Part shown: piece by piece, positions 20,191 to 29,384 of the stretch | Numbering within the stretch: position 1 is the stretch's first letter | How the letters are laid out: each line of letters opens with the position of its first letter | Assembly (NCBI RefSeq): GCF_014700075.1 | Contig: NZ_JACXBU010000001.1 | Span: 434,001 to 498,000, forward strand | Source: Pseudomonas sp. JM0905a | GTDB lineage: Bacteria; Pseudomonadota; Gammaproteobacteria; Pseudomonadales; Pseudomonadaceae | Direction: 5' to 3' | DNA: 64,000 nucleotides | Translations under genes and position numbers: made by a program | Notes under the pieces: generated by a model | The model's input: the letters and a program-made list of their open reading frames with translations, nothing else | What the model was told of the DNA's origin: nothing | Database searches by the model: none

Positions 20191-21108
20191 ATGCTCGATA
20201 AACTGACGCACCTGAAACAGCTGGAGGCGGAGAGCATCCACATCATTCGTGAAGTGGCCGCCGAATTCGACAACCCGGTGATGCTCTATTCCATCGGTAA
20301 AGACTCCGCCGTCATGCTGCACCTGGCGCGCAAGGCGTTCTTCCCCGGCAAGCTGCCCTTCCCGGTGATGCACGTCGATACCCGGTGGAAGTTCCAGGAG
20401 ATGTACCAGTTCCGCGACAAGATGGTCGCCGAGATGGGCCTGGACCTGATCACCCACGTCAACCCGGAAGGCGTTGCTCAGGGCATCAACCCCTTCACCC
20501 ACGGCAGCGCGAAGCACACCGACGTGATGAAAACCGAGGGCCTGAAGCAGGCTCTGGACAAGTACGGCTTCGACGCGGCCTTCGGCGGCGCCCGTCGCGA
20601 TGAGGAGAAGTCCCGCGCCAAGGAGCGCGTGTACTCTTTCCGCGACAGCAAGCACCGCTGGGACCCGAAGAACCAGCGCCCGGAGCTGTGGAACGTCTAC
20701 AACGGCAAGGTGAAGAAGGGCGAGTCGATCCGCGTCTTCCCGCTGTCCAACTGGACTGAGCTGGACATCTGGCAATACATCTATCTGGAACAGATCCCGA
20801 TCGTCCCGCTGTACTTCGCCGCCGAGCGTGAAGTCATCGAGAAGAACGGCACGCTGATCATGATCGACGACGAGCGCATCCTCGAGCATCTCTCCGACGA
20901 AGAGAAAGCACGCATCGAGAAGCGCATGGTGCGCTTCCGCACCCTGGGCTGCTACCCGCTGACCGGCGCGGTGGAGTCCACGGCAACCACGTTGCCGGAA
21001 ATCATCCAGGAAATGCTCCTGACCCGTACTTCCGAACGCCAGGGGCGGGTCATCGACCACGACGCCGCCGGGTCGATGGAAGAGAAGAAACGTCAGGGCT
21101 ATTTCTAA
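20191..21108 (+). CDS. cysD: Sulfate adenylyltransferase subunit 2 (CysD)
   Basis: 305-residue catalytic subunit of ATP sulfurylase that forms adenosine 5'-phosphosulfate (APS) from sulfate and ATP. It belongs to the PAPS reductase/PP-loop family: the pyrophosphate loop is [20 protein letters not shown], and [19 protein letters not shown] is the family substrate segment. Acts in the cytoplasm with the GTPase partner encoded next. cysNC begins 12 bases downstream. Confidence 0.97.
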   Translation: MLDKLTHLKQLEAESIHIIREVAAEFDNPVMLYSIGKDSAVMLHLARKAFFPGKLPFPVMHVDTRWKFQEMYQFRDKMVAEMGLDLITHVNPEGVAQGINPFTHGSAKHTDVMKTEGLKQALDKYGFDAAFGGARRDEEKSRAKERVYSFRDSKHRWDPKNQRPELWNVYNGKVKKGESIRVFPLSNWTELDIWQYIYLEQIPIVPLYFAAEREVIEKNGTLIMIDDERILEHLSDEEKARIEKRMVRFRTLGCYPLTGAVESTATTLPEIIQEMLLTRTSERQGRVIDHDAAGSMEEKKRQGYF

Positions 21109-21120
21109 GGATTCCGCACC

Positions 21121-23022
21121 ATGAGCCACCAATCCGATCTGATCAGCGAGGACATCCTCGCGTACCTGGCCCAGCACGAACGCAAGGAACTGCTGCGCTT
21201 CCTTACTTGCGGCAACGTCGACGACGGCAAGAGCACCCTGATCGGGCGCCTGCTGCACGACTCCAAGATGATCTACGAAGACCATCTGGAAGCCATCACC
21301 CGCGACTCGAAGAAAGTCGGCACCACCGGCGACGACGTCGACCTGGCGCTGCTGGTGGATGGCCTGCAGGCCGAGCGCGAGCAGGGCATCACCATCGACG
21401 TGGCGTACCGCTACTTCAGTACCGCCAAGCGCAAGTTCATCATCGCCGACACCCCCGGCCATGAGCAGTACACCCGCAACATGGCCACCGGCGCGTCCAC
21501 CTGCGACCTGGCCATCATCCTCGTCGACGCCCGTTACGGCGTGCAGACCCAGACCCGCCGGCACAGCTACATCGCGTCCTTGCTGGGTATCAAGCACATC
21601 GTCGTCGCCATCAACAAGATGGACCTGAAAGACTTCGACCAGGGTGTGTTCGAGAGCATCAAGGCCGACTATCTGCAGTTTGCCGAACGCATCAAGCTCA
21701 ACCCCACGTCGATCCACTTCGTGCCGATGTCGGCGCTGAAGGGCGACAACGTGGTGAACAAGAGCGAGCGCTCGCCCTGGTACACCGGCCAGTCGCTGAT
21801 GGAAATCCTCGAAACCGTGGAAATCGCCGGTGACCGCAATGTCTCCGACATGCGCTTCCCGGTGCAGTATGTGAACCGTCCGAACCTCAACTTCCGCGGT
21901 TTCGCCGGCACCCTGGCCAGCGGCATCGTGCGCAAGGGTGATGACGTAGTGGCTCTGCCTTCGGGCAAGGGCAGCCGCGTCAAGTCCATCGTCACCTATG
22001 AAGGCGAACTGGAGCAGGCCGGTCCAGGCCAGGCCATTACCCTGACCCTGGAAGACGAGATCGACGTCTCCCGAGGGGACATGCTGGTGCATGCCGACAA
22101 CCGTCCGCAGATCACCGATGGCTTCGAAGCCATGCTGGTGTGGATGTCCGAAGAGCCCATGCTCCCGGGCAAGAAATACGACATCAAGCGCGCCACCAGC
22201 TACGTGCCGGGCTCGATTCCGAGCATCACCCACAAGGTGGATGTGAACACCCTCGAGGAAACCGCCGGCAGCAGCCTCCAACTGAATGAGATCGCCAAGG
22301 TCAAGGTCAGCCTGGACGCGCCCATCGCCCTCGATGGCTACGAGCAAAACCGCACCACTGGCGCCTTCATCGTCATCGATCGTCTGACTAACGGCACCGT
22401 CGGCGCCGGCATGATCATCGCCGACCCGCAGGCCGGTCGTAACGTCGATGGCCACCACGGCAAGCAGGCCCACGTATCCCCTGAAGAGCGTGCCGCGCGC
22501 TTCGGCCAGCAGCCGGCCACCGTGCTGTTCAGCGGCCTTTCCGGCGCAGGCAAGAGCACCCTGGCTTATGCCGTGGAGCGCAAGCTGTTCGACATGGGCC
22601 GTGCCGTCTACGTGCTGGATGGCCAGAATCTACGTCATGACCTGAACAAGGGCCTGCCGCAGGACCGTGCTGGACGCACCGAGAACTGGCGTCGTGCCGC
22701 TCACGTCGCGCGTCAGTTCAACGAGGCTGGCCTGGTCACCCTGGCTGCCTTCGTTGCACCGGATGCCGAAGGTCGCGAACAGGCCAAGGCCCTCATCGGT
22801 GCCGATCGCCTGATCACCGTCTATGTCCAGGCGTCGCCGCTGGCTTGCCGCGAGCGCGATCCGCAGGGACTCTACGCAGCTGGCCAGGACAACATCCCGG
22901 GCGAGTCCTTCCCCTACGACGTACCGCTGAATGCCGATCTGGTGATCGACACCCAGTCCACCAACGTGGAAGAGGGTGCGAAGCTGGTGATCGATCTGCT
23001 CCGCGAGCGCGGCGCGATCTAA
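21121..23022 (+). CDS. cysNC: Bifunctional sulfate adenylyltransferase subunit 1 / adenylylsulfate kinase (CysNC)
   Basis: 633-residue fusion. The N-terminal CysN GTPase has its P-loop at residues 31-39 (GNVDDGKST), G3 [11 protein letters not shown] and G4 NKMD, followed by EF-Tu-like beta-barrel domains; GTP hydrolysis drives APS formation by CysD. The C-terminal part, from about residue 450, is an APS kinase with its own P-loop [11 protein letters not shown] near residues 470-480, making PAPS. This fused form is usual in Pseudomonas, whereas E. coli has separate cysN and cysC. A perfect-stem terminator follows. Confidence 0.97.
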   Translation: MSHQSDLISEDILAYLAQHERKELLRFLTCGNVDDGKSTLIGRLLHDSKMIYEDHLEAITRDSKKVGTTGDDVDLALLVDGLQAEREQGITIDVAYRYFSTAKRKFIIADTPGHEQYTRNMATGASTCDLAIILVDARYGVQTQTRRHSYIASLLGIKHIVVAINKMDLKDFDQGVFESIKADYLQFAERIKLNPTSIHFVPMSALKGDNVVNKSERSPWYTGQSLMEILETVEIAGDRNVSDMRFPVQYVNRPNLNFRGFAGTLASGIVRKGDDVVALPSGKGSRVKSIVTYEGELEQAGPGQAITLTLEDEIDVSRGDMLVHADNRPQITDGFEAMLVWMSEEPMLPGKKYDIKRATSYVPGSIPSITHKVDVNTLEETAGSSLQLNEIAKVKVSLDAPIALDGYEQNRTTGAFIVIDRLTNGTVGAGMIIADPQAGRNVDGHHGKQAHVSPEERAARFGQQPATVLFSGLSGAGKSTLAYAVERKLFDMGRAVYVLDGQNLRHDLNKGLPQDRAGRTENWRRAAHVARQFNEAGLVTLAAFVAPDAEGREQAKALIGADRLITVYVQASPLACRERDPQGLYAAGQDNIPGESFPYDVPLNADLVIDTQSTNVEEGAKLVIDLLRERGAI

Positions 23023-23030
23023 GCGACAGC

Positions 23031-23068
23031 CCAACAAAAAGCCCCGCGACTGCGGGGCTTTTTGTTGG
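23031..23068. terminator. Strong bidirectional terminator after cysNC
   Basis: CCAACAAAAAGCCCCGC (23031-23047) and its exact reverse complement (23052-23068) form a 17-base-pair stem with a GACT loop, A run before and T run after. It serves cysNC and the convergent zapG-like gene. Confidence 0.92.
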
Positions 23069-23112
23069 CTTCCGGCTCGGCTGGCCGGTTGTCCGGCCGA
23101 GCCTTGGCGGAA

Positions 23113-23553
23113 TCAGTACTTGCCTTTCAGGCCGAAAGTCTCGTCCAGGGTGCCGGGGGCATCCGGAGCTTTGGGCGCGTAGTCCTTGGGGGCTTCGTTG
23201 CTCTTCGGCGGGGTCAGACGCTCGCGCGGACTGGCGGCCTCGTCGGCGTGCAGGGCGGCCAGCAGGCGTTGGCGGGTCAGCTCGTCCAGGGCCAGGCGGC
23301 TGGCGCCTTCGGACAGATGTTCCTGCACTTCCTGATAGCTCTGGGTGAGCTTTTTCACCAGGTTCGCGGTGGTGTTGAAGTGAGTGACCACCTCGCTCTG
23401 GTAGGTATCGAAGCGTTCCTGCAGATCATCCAGCTGACGCTGTGTCCGGCTCGGAGCCGCATTGGGCACCAGGCGGGCGATCAGGAAACCGATGCCGATA
23501 CCGGCGAGCAGGGCGAAGGCTGGTAACAACCAGACGGTGAGCGACTGTTCCAC
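23113..23553 (-). CDS. zapG: DUF1043 inner-membrane protein (ZapG/YhcB family)
   Basis: 146-residue single-pass protein. The N-terminal helix (LPAFALLAGIGIGFLIARLV) is followed by a coiled coil (QRQLDDLQERFDTYQSEVVTHFN, with ANLVKKLTQSYQEVQEHL) and a low-complexity proline-rich tail ending TFGLKGKY. E. coli YhcB/ZapG interacts with divisome and cell-wall elongation proteins and is needed for envelope integrity; the exact role in Pseudomonas is inferred from family. Monocistronic, between two convergent/divergent neighbours. Confidence 0.88.
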   Translation of the reverse strand: MEQSLTVWLLPAFALLAGIGIGFLIARLVPNAAPSRTQRQLDDLQERFDTYQSEVVTHFNTTANLVKKLTQSYQEVQEHLSEGASRLALDELTRQRLLAALHADEAASPRERLTPPKSNEAPKDYAPKAPDAPGTLDETFGLKGKY

Positions 23554-23682
23554 GAGTCCTTCCTCTATAAACGGCTTTGCTTTACGTTAACGGCTCGAAT
23601 CCGCGCTGTATACCGCGACGCAAGCCCTGTTGTGCTAATCCAAGACGAGTCGACCCGCCACGGGGTCACGGAGTTTCCCCAG

Positions 23683-24309
23683 TTGAGCCGCGAAATCCCT
23701 CTCCTGCTCGATGGCCCTTGTGGCCAGCTCGAAGCGCTGCATCTCGATCTTCCCGAGGCCAAGGGCCTGGTGCTGATCTGTCATCCCAATCCGGTACAGG
23801 GCGGCACCATGCTCAACAAGGTGGTTTCCACCCTGCAGCGTACCGCTCGCGACGCAGGTTACAGCACTTTGCGTTTCAACTATCGCGGCGTCGGCGCCAG
23901 TGCCGGCAGTCACGACATGGGCACCGGCGAAGTGGATGACGCCGAAGCGGTGGCCCACTGGTTTCGTGGCCAGCACCCGGAGCTACCTCTGACCCTGATG
24001 GGGTTCTCCTTCGGCGGCTTCGTCGCCGCCAGCCTTGCGGGACGACTGGCGCGCCAGGGCATCGATGTGCCGCGCCTGTTCATGGTGGCGCCAGCGGTAA
24101 TGCGCATGACTGACGACAACCTATTGCCCGGGTCCGGCCAGTTGACCGTGATCCAGCCTGACGCGGACGAAGTCGTGTCGCCCCGGGCCGTGTACGACTG
24201 GTCCGCCGGCCTCGCGCGCCCCCATGAGCTGCTGAAAGTGGCAGAATGCGGGCACTTCTTCCACGGCAAGCTGACCGACCTCAAGGACCTGGTCCTGCCG
24301 CGCCTCTGA
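23683..24309 (+). CDS. Alpha/beta hydrolase (dienelactone hydrolase-like)
   Basis: 208-residue cytoplasmic alpha/beta hydrolase of unknown substrate. The oxyanion-loop motif [11 protein letters not shown], nucleophile elbow [10 protein letters not shown] (serine nucleophile), acid in [10 protein letters not shown] and the histidine of [10 protein letters not shown] give a complete triad. The start is uncertain: I use TTG 23683, preceded by GGAG about nine bases upstream and matching the family N-terminus [17 protein letters not shown]; a GTG at 23632 would add 17 residues. It ends 29 bases before trpS, in the same orientation. Confidence 0.82.
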   Translation: MSREIPLLLDGPCGQLEALHLDLPEAKGLVLICHPNPVQGGTMLNKVVSTLQRTARDAGYSTLRFNYRGVGASAGSHDMGTGEVDDAEAVAHWFRGQHPELPLTLMGFSFGGFVAASLAGRLARQGIDVPRLFMVAPAVMRMTDDNLLPGSGQLTVIQPDADEVVSPRAVYDWSAGLARPHELLKVAECGHFFHGKLTDLKDLVLPRL

Positions 24310-24338
24310 TTCCGAATCAAGTCCGACAAGCGAACACC

Positions 24339-25685
24339 ATGACTACTCGTATCCTTACCGGCATCACCACCACCGGCACGCCGCACCTCGGCAACTACGC
24401 AGGCGCCATCCGTCCGGCCATCGTCGCCAGCCGCGCCAGCGACGTCGATTCCTTCTACTTCCTGGCTGACTACCACGCCCTGATCAAGTGCGACGACCCG
24501 GCCCGCATTCAGCGGTCGCGTCTGGAAATCGCCGCCACCTGGCTGGCTTGTGGCCTGGATACCGACAAGGCGACCTTCTATCGCCAGTCCGACATTCCTG
24601 AAATCCCCGAACTCACCTGGCTGCTCACCTGTGTCAGCGCCAAGGGCCTGCTCAACCGCGCCCATGCCTACAAGGCGTCGGTGGACAAGAACCTGGAAAA
24701 CGGCGAAGACCCGGACGCCGGCGTCACCATGGGCCTGTACAGCTACCCGGTGCTGATGGCCGCGGACATCCTGATGTTCAACGCCCACAAGGTGCCGGTT
24801 GGCCGTGATCAGATCCAACACGTGGAAATGGCCCGCGACATCGGCCAGCGCTTCAACCACCTGTTCGGCGCCGGTCGTGAGTTCTTCACCCTGCCTGAGG
24901 CGGTGATCGAGGAAGAAGTGGCGACCCTGCCTGGCCTCGACGGCCGCAAGATGTCCAAGAGCTACGACAACACCATTCCGCTGTTCGGCAGTGCCAAGCA
25001 GCTGAAGGATGCCATCGCGCGCATCGTCACCGACTCCCGCGCTCCCGGCGAGCCGAAGGATCCGGACAACTCCCACCTCTTCACCCTCTACCAGGCCTTT
25101 GCCACTCCCGCGCAACTGGCCGAGTTCCGCGCCGAGCTGCTGGCGGGTCTCGCCTGGGGTGAAGCCAAGCAGCGCCTGTTCCAGTTGCTGGACAACGAAC
25201 TGGGCGAAGCTCGCGAGCGCTATCACGCGCTGATCGAGCGTCCGACCGACCTGGAGGACATCCTCCTCGCTGGTGCTACCAAGGCTCGCAAGATTGCTAC
25301 CCCGTTCCTCAATGAGCTGCGCGAAGCGGTAGGCCTGCGCTCGTTCCGCACCAATGTGCAGGCCGGCGCCGAGGCGAAGAAGAAGGTGGCCAAGAGCGCT
25401 CGCTTCGTCAGCTTCCGCGACGAGGACGGCAGCTTCCGTTTCCGCCTGCTGGACGCCGATGGCGAGCAGCTGCTGCTGTCCCGCTCCTTCGCCGATGGCA
25501 AGGCTGCCGGCCAGGTCAGCAAGCGTCTGCAGTCGGGTGATGAGCTGGACCTGCGTGTGGGAGGTGGCGCGTTCGGTATCTGGCTGGACGATGAGCAAGT
25601 GGCTTCCAGCCCTGCGTTCGCTGACGATGCGGCCCGAGATGCGGCGATCCAGCGCCTCTATTCGGCTCTTGCACCTCAGGAATAA
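24339..25685 (+). CDS. trpS: Tryptophanyl-tRNA synthetase with an extra C-terminal domain
   Basis: 448-residue class I aminoacyl-tRNA synthetase. The HIGH-type motif is in [10 protein letters not shown] (11-20) and KMSKS is at residues 204-208 ([11 protein letters not shown]). The Rossmann catalytic and anticodon-binding parts end near residue 335, the usual full length of bacterial TrpS. About 110 more residues follow, in which [18 protein letters not shown] and the next strand resemble the DUF1508/YegP small domain. Start at ATG 24339, giving [19 protein letters not shown]; longer readings extend into the hydrolase gene. The function of the tail is unknown to me. Confidence 0.95.
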   Translation: MTTRILTGITTTGTPHLGNYAGAIRPAIVASRASDVDSFYFLADYHALIKCDDPARIQRSRLEIAATWLACGLDTDKATFYRQSDIPEIPELTWLLTCVSAKGLLNRAHAYKASVDKNLENGEDPDAGVTMGLYSYPVLMAADILMFNAHKVPVGRDQIQHVEMARDIGQRFNHLFGAGREFFTLPEAVIEEEVATLPGLDGRKMSKSYDNTIPLFGSAKQLKDAIARIVTDSRAPGEPKDPDNSHLFTLYQAFATPAQLAEFRAELLAGLAWGEAKQRLFQLLDNELGEARERYHALIERPTDLEDILLAGATKARKIATPFLNELREAVGLRSFRTNVQAGAEAKKKVAKSARFVSFRDEDGSFRFRLLDADGEQLLLSRSFADGKAAGQVSKRLQSGDELDLRVGGGAFGIWLDDEQVASSPAFADDAARDAAIQRLYSALAPQE

Positions 25686-25727
25686 CTTTCTATCCAGCGG
25701 CCGGCTCTGCCGGCCAATTGCCAATCA

Positions 25728-25838
25728 ACGGGGCAAGCCGTAGGGGCAGTTGTCGTTTCGCGCGCGGCCCTTCGGGTTGCGCGGCAACGCGGCTTGCGTC
25801 AAAGCGGCAACTGCCCCTAAAGTACCTGCCCCGTTTTT
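25728..25838 (+). repeat. Compound inverted repeat between trpS and zapE, ending in a T run
   Basis: Nested arms: ACGGGGCA (25728-25735) with TGCCCCGT (25827-25834); TAGGGGCAGTTG (25741-25752) with CAACTGCCCCTA (25808-25819); and an inner GCGCGGCCC-TTC-GGGTTGCGC hairpin. TTTTT follows the outer right arm. It could end trpS transcription as an unusually long terminator, regulate zapE, or be a mobile REP-type palindrome. A separate GGCCGG hairpin lies at about 25699-25716. Confidence 0.65.
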
Positions 25839-25857
25839 CGTTGCCTTGCTATCGATC

Positions 25858-26952
25858 ATGACCCCCCTCGAGCGCTACCAGTCCGATCTCAAACGGCCGG
25901 ATTTCTTCCACGATGCCGCGCAAGAAAACGCCGTTCGCCATCTGCAGCGGCTGTATGACGACCTGATCGCCGACGACCGCAGCAAGCCCGGCCTGCTGGG
26001 TAGCCTGTTCGGCAAGAAGCGCCAGGGCCCGGTCAAGGGCCTGTACTTCTGGGGCGGCGTGGGTCGCGGCAAGACCTACCTGGTGGATACCTTCTACGAC
26101 GCGCTGCCGTTCAAGCAGAAGATGCGCACCCACTTCCACCGCTTCATGAAGCGCGTCCACGAGGAAATGAAAACCCTCAAGGGCGAGAAGAACCCGTTGA
26201 CCATCATCGGCAAACGTTTCGCCGATGAGGCACGGGTGATCTGCTTCGACGAATTCTTCGTCTCCGATATCACCGACGCCATGATCCTGGCCACGCTCCT
26301 CGAAGAGCTGTTCAAGAACGGCGTCAGCCTGGTGGCCACCTCCAACATCGTGCCCGACGGGCTCTACAAGGACGGTCTGCAACGCGCACGCTTCCTGCCG
26401 GCCATTGCGCTGCTCAAGGAGCACACCGATATCGTCAATGTCGACAGCGGTGTGGACTACCGTCTGCGTGCCCTGGAGCAGGCCGAGCTGTTCCACTTCC
26501 CGCTGGACGCCGAGGCCGAGGCCAGCCTGAGCCGCAGCTTCAAGAGCCTGCTGCCGGATTGCACCATGGCCCAGGAGAACGAAGCCCTGATGATCGAGAA
26601 TCGCGAAATCCGTGCCGTGCGTGTCTGCGAAGACGTTGCCTGGTTCGAGTTCCGCGAGCTCTGCGATGGTCCGCGCAGCCAGAACGACTACATCGAACTG
26701 GGCAAGATCTTCCACGCGGTGATCCTCGCCAACGTCGAGCAGATGGGTGTGGCCAAGGACGACATGGCGCGGCGTTTCATCAACCTGGTGGACGAGTTCT
26801 ACGACCGCAACGTCAAGCTGATTATCTCCGCCGAGGTGGAGCTGAAGGATCTCTACTCCGGCGGCCGCCTGAACTTCGAGTTCCAGCGCACCCTCAGCCG
26901 CCTGCTGGAGATGCAGTCCCACGAGTTCCTGTCGCGGCCTCACAAACCCTGA
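25858..26952 (+). CDS. zapE: Cell division protein ZapE (AFG1-family ATPase)
   Basis: 364-residue P-loop ATPase. Walker A GGVGRGKT is at residues 66-73 and Walker B is in ARVICFDEFFVSD; the arginine-finger segment GLYKDGLQRARFLPAI is typical of AFG1. In E. coli ZapE associates with FtsZ and is needed for division under low oxygen or high temperature; the mitochondrial relative AFG1/LACE1 aids turnover of respiratory subunits. I start at ATG 25858 (MTPLERYQSDL) because upstream in-frame sequence lies within the compound inverted repeat. Confidence 0.92.
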   Translation: MTPLERYQSDLKRPDFFHDAAQENAVRHLQRLYDDLIADDRSKPGLLGSLFGKKRQGPVKGLYFWGGVGRGKTYLVDTFYDALPFKQKMRTHFHRFMKRVHEEMKTLKGEKNPLTIIGKRFADEARVICFDEFFVSDITDAMILATLLEELFKNGVSLVATSNIVPDGLYKDGLQRARFLPAIALLKEHTDIVNVDSGVDYRLRALEQAELFHFPLDAEAEASLSRSFKSLLPDCTMAQENEALMIENREIRAVRVCEDVAWFEFRELCDGPRSQNDYIELGKIFHAVILANVEQMGVAKDDMARRFINLVDEFYDRNVKLIISAEVELKDLYSGGRLNFEFQRTLSRLLEMQSHEFLSRPHKP

Positions 26953-26961
26953 GCTCCGTGT

Positions 26962-26997
26962 AATGAAAAAGGCTGCCCGAGGGCAGCCTTTTTCATT
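26962..26997. terminator. Bidirectional terminator between zapE and the secreted-protein gene
   Basis: AATGAAAAAGGCTGCCC and GGGCAGCCTTTTTCATT form a perfect 17-base-pair stem with a two-base GA loop and runs of A and T on the two sides. Confidence 0.9.
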
Positions 26998-27010
26998 CCC
27001 GCTGGCGGGC

Positions 27011-27976
27011 TCAGTTCTGCGCCAGCTTCTCTTCCCGTTGTTTCAGCAGTTTCTGCGCATGGGCCACTTCCAGGGCTTCCATGGCGTTGATCGGCTTGAT
27101 CGTAACGGCCTTCTTCAGGTGGTCCAGGGCCTTGGCTTCCTCGTCTTCGCCGTATACGTAATCCAGCGCATTGGCGTACTCGTAGTGGCCGATGGGCAGG
27201 TCGTCCGTGGCTTTGAAGGAGCGAGCGAAGTACTGCTCCATCTTGTCCGAGCTGACACCGTAGGTCATCTTGCCCACCAGCTTGCCGACCCGGCGGATCA
27301 CGCCGGCCTCGTAGCCACCGTAGAGCGCCAGGGCGAACGGCTGTTGCGGCTGCGTCTTGAGCAGCGCATCCAGTTCCTCGGGAATCTGGCTGGTGTAACC
27401 ACGCTTGAGCACCACCGGTACCGGCAGCTCCTCGCCCAGGCGGGCCTTGGCATAGGCGCTGCCGAACTGGGCGACCACGTCAGCCTTGACCAGATCGCCG
27501 GCTTCGTCGGTATAGCGGATCACTTCTTCCAGCAGGCGATGCTTCTCCGTCTGGTCCGGCACCAGGAACATGGCGTACACCACCTGGGCGAACATGGCGG
27601 GAATCTGGCCGCCGACGCCAAGGGCCAGGCCTTGCTTCTTGGCCTCGGCGAAGTCGCCACGAAACATCAGGCGCCACACGTCCTGCAGCTTGGCCGCGTA
27701 GGCCTCGGCCTCTTCAGGCTTGCCGGTGAAGCCGGTATTGCCGGTCACGGTCAGCTCCAGGGCCTTGGGGTACTTGGTGGCCATGGTCACCACCCAATCG
27801 GCGTCCGGGTAAGGGTAGTTCGCGCCGAAGCCGCGGGTCAGCCGGGGCCAGGCTTCACGCAGCTTGTCGCCTGAGTAGTCGTAGGCGGCCTTGTCGTAGG
27901 GGAAGGGTTTCCAGTTGTCGTCCGCCACAGCGGTGAGGCTGCAGGCGGCCAGCAGGGCAAGCAGGTAGCGGCGCAT
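27011..27976 (-). CDS. Secreted protein of unknown function, helical repeat-like
   Basis: 321 residues, function not recognised. A clear signal peptide (MRRYLLALLAACSLTAVA) ends before DDNWKPFPYDK, with no lipobox cysteine at the cleavage site, so the product is probably periplasmic. The remainder is predicted mostly alpha-helical with TPR-like stretches, for example EEAEAYAAKLQDVWRLMFRGDFAEAKKQ and EEAKALDHLKKAVTIKPINAMEALEVAHAQ, suggesting a solenoid scaffold. No catalytic motif is seen. It is on its own, convergent with zapE and followed upstream by a structured intergenic element. Confidence 0.8.
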   Translation of the reverse strand: MRRYLLALLAACSLTAVADDNWKPFPYDKAAYDYSGDKLREAWPRLTRGFGANYPYPDADWVVTMATKYPKALELTVTGNTGFTGKPEEAEAYAAKLQDVWRLMFRGDFAEAKKQGLALGVGGQIPAMFAQVVYAMFLVPDQTEKHRLLEEVIRYTDEAGDLVKADVVAQFGSAYAKARLGEELPVPVVLKRGYTSQIPEELDALLKTQPQQPFALALYGGYEAGVIRRVGKLVGKMTYGVSSDKMEQYFARSFKATDDLPIGHYEYANALDYVYGEDEEAKALDHLKKAVTIKPINAMEALEVAHAQKLLKQREEKLAQN

Positions 27977-28113
27977 GGCGATGGACCTTTTCTTGTTGTT
28001 GTCCTCCCGCGCCGGGGCTGGCGCGGGTTCAGGGCATCCCGTTCGGGCATGGGCCGATCATAGGGCGGTGGCGGTGGCGGCCAACCCATCCTTGGGATGG
28101 CGCCGCAACTGGC

Positions 28114-28237
28114 GTGAAAACGTCGCGAGCGAAGGCCAGGCAAGGCGGAAGCAGCCGAAGAGGCGCAGTTTACGAGCTGTAAATGAGCATTCTGAGGCTG
28201 CTTCCAACACGGCATGGCCGCGCGCAGTTGTTTTCAC
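28114..28237. repeat. Structured intergenic repeat-like element (about 124 bases)
   Basis: Three nested perfect palindromic pairs: GTGAAAAC (28114-28121) with GTTTTCAC (28230-28237); GGAAGCAGCC (28147-28156) with GGCTGCTTCC (28196-28205); and TTTAC-GAGCT-GTAAA (28169-28183) at the centre. The right arm includes the stop codon of the GlxA-type regulator gene. It resembles intergenic repeats that I believe occur in several copies in Pseudomonas chromosomes, but no second copy is in this window. The adjoining 27977-28113 holds only GC-rich simple-sequence DNA (GGCGGTGGCGGTGGCGG). Confidence 0.7.
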
Positions 28238-29232
28238 TCGCCTTTCTGCTGGTACTGGCGGCGGTACTGATTAGGTGAGAGCTGGGTGTGCTGGCGGAAC
28301 AGCCGGGCGAAAAAGCTGGCGTCGTCGTAGCCCACTTCGTAACTGATGGTCTTGATGCTCTTGCGCGTCGCTGAGAGCAGCCCCTTCGCTGTTTCGATGC
28401 GTAACCGCTGCAGGTAGTGCAGGGGTTTGTCGCCGGTGGCGGCCTGGAAGCGCCGCATGAAATTGCGGATGCTCATGCCGTGTTCCCGCGCTACATCCTC
28501 GAAGCGGAACTTGTCGGCGAAGTGGTCTTCCAGCCAATGCTGGATCTGCAGGATGGTCATGTCGTGGTGCAGTTTCTGTCCGCCGAAGCCGATGCGGCCC
28601 GGCGTGTAGCTGCGCTGCACTTCATAGAGGATGTCGCGGGCCACGGCCTGGGCGATGCCGGCGCCGCAGAAACGCTCGATCAGGTAGATGTAGAGGTCGC
28701 AGGCCGAGGTGACGCCGCCGGCGCAGTAGAGGTTGTCGGCATCGGAAAGGTGCTTGTCCTGGTTCAGCAGAACCTTGGGGAAGCGTTCGGCGAATTCGCC
28801 GAAGAAGCGCCAGTAGGTGGTTGCTTCCTTACCGTCCAGCAGGCCGGCCTGGGCCATCCAGAACACCCCGTACGCTTCGCCGCAGATGGCACTGCCGGCA
28901 GCGTGGCGTTCGCGCAACCACTCGCAGACGCTTGGGTAACGGGCGAGCAGGGCGTCGAAATCACCCCAGAAGGTCGGGATGACGATGATGTCTGCTTCAT
29001 CCAGTGGCCCGTCCACGGGGATGCGCACCTCGCTGAAGCTGCTCACCGGCTGGCCATCAGGGCTGACCAGGCGAGTCTGAAAAGCGGGGGTGAAGCCTTT
29101 GCCCTGTAGCTTGCCGAAGCGCAGGCTGGCCATGTGGAAGAAGTCCTTGGCCTGCATCAGGGTGGAGGCGAAGACACCGTCGATGGCCAGGATGCTGACC
29201 TGTCGAAGGTTGGGAGACTGCGTAATGCTCAT
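28234..29232 (-). CDS. GlxA-type transcriptional regulator (DJ-1/PfpI domain plus AraC HTH)
   Basis: 332-residue cytoplasmic regulator. Residues 10-190 form a DJ-1/PfpI (GATase1-like) domain, with the nucleophile-elbow cysteine retained in AICGEAYGVFWMAQAGLLDG. Residues 220-325 are an AraC-type double helix-turn-helix (FRFEDVAREHGMSIRNFMRR and ETAKGLLSATRKSIKTISYE, then YDDASFFARLFRQHTQLSP). It is divergent from the acyl-CoA dehydrogenase gene over 152 bases, so that gene is the likely target. The ligand cannot be told from sequence. Confidence 0.9.
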   Translation of the reverse strand: MSITQSPNLRQVSILAIDGVFASTLMQAKDFFHMASLRFGKLQGKGFTPAFQTRLVSPDGQPVSSFSEVRIPVDGPLDEADIIVIPTFWGDFDALLARYPSVCEWLRERHAAGSAICGEAYGVFWMAQAGLLDGKEATTYWRFFGEFAERFPKVLLNQDKHLSDADNLYCAGGVTSACDLYIYLIERFCGAGIAQAVARDILYEVQRSYTPGRIGFGGQKLHHDMTILQIQHWLEDHFADKFRFEDVAREHGMSIRNFMRRFQAATGDKPLHYLQRLRIETAKGLLSATRKSIKTISYEVGYDDASFFARLFRQHTQLSPNQYRRQYQQKGE

Positions 29233-29384
29233 GGTGTTGTTCTTATTAGGGGAAAGCGGTCATTCTGCGGCTGGATCGTCTTATTTTTTGTCCTATGTGT
29301 CCAGTGTGGCGGGGCAGGGGACTGGCCTAGAGTCGGTTGCCTCCGAACCCCACACGACAAGCAGTTTCATTCCAAGGTGATGCC
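29233..29384. promoter_or_regulatory. Divergent control region of the GlxA-type regulator and acyl-CoA dehydrogenase
   Basis: A weak sigma-70 pair for the dehydrogenase can be drawn: TGTGGC (29305-29310), 17 bases, TAGAGT (29328-29333). A T-rich block at 29279-29289 lies in the middle and would suit an AraC-type operator. No terminator or small gene is present. Confidence 0.35.

Noticed and set aside
20167-22473. 768-codon minus-strand open frame over cysD and cysNC
   Set aside because: Shadow frame of two confidently identified genes on the plus strand.
29321-29340. Sigma-54 (-24/-12) promoter for the acyl-CoA dehydrogenase
   Set aside because: TGG and TTGC are present but three bases too far apart for RpoN.
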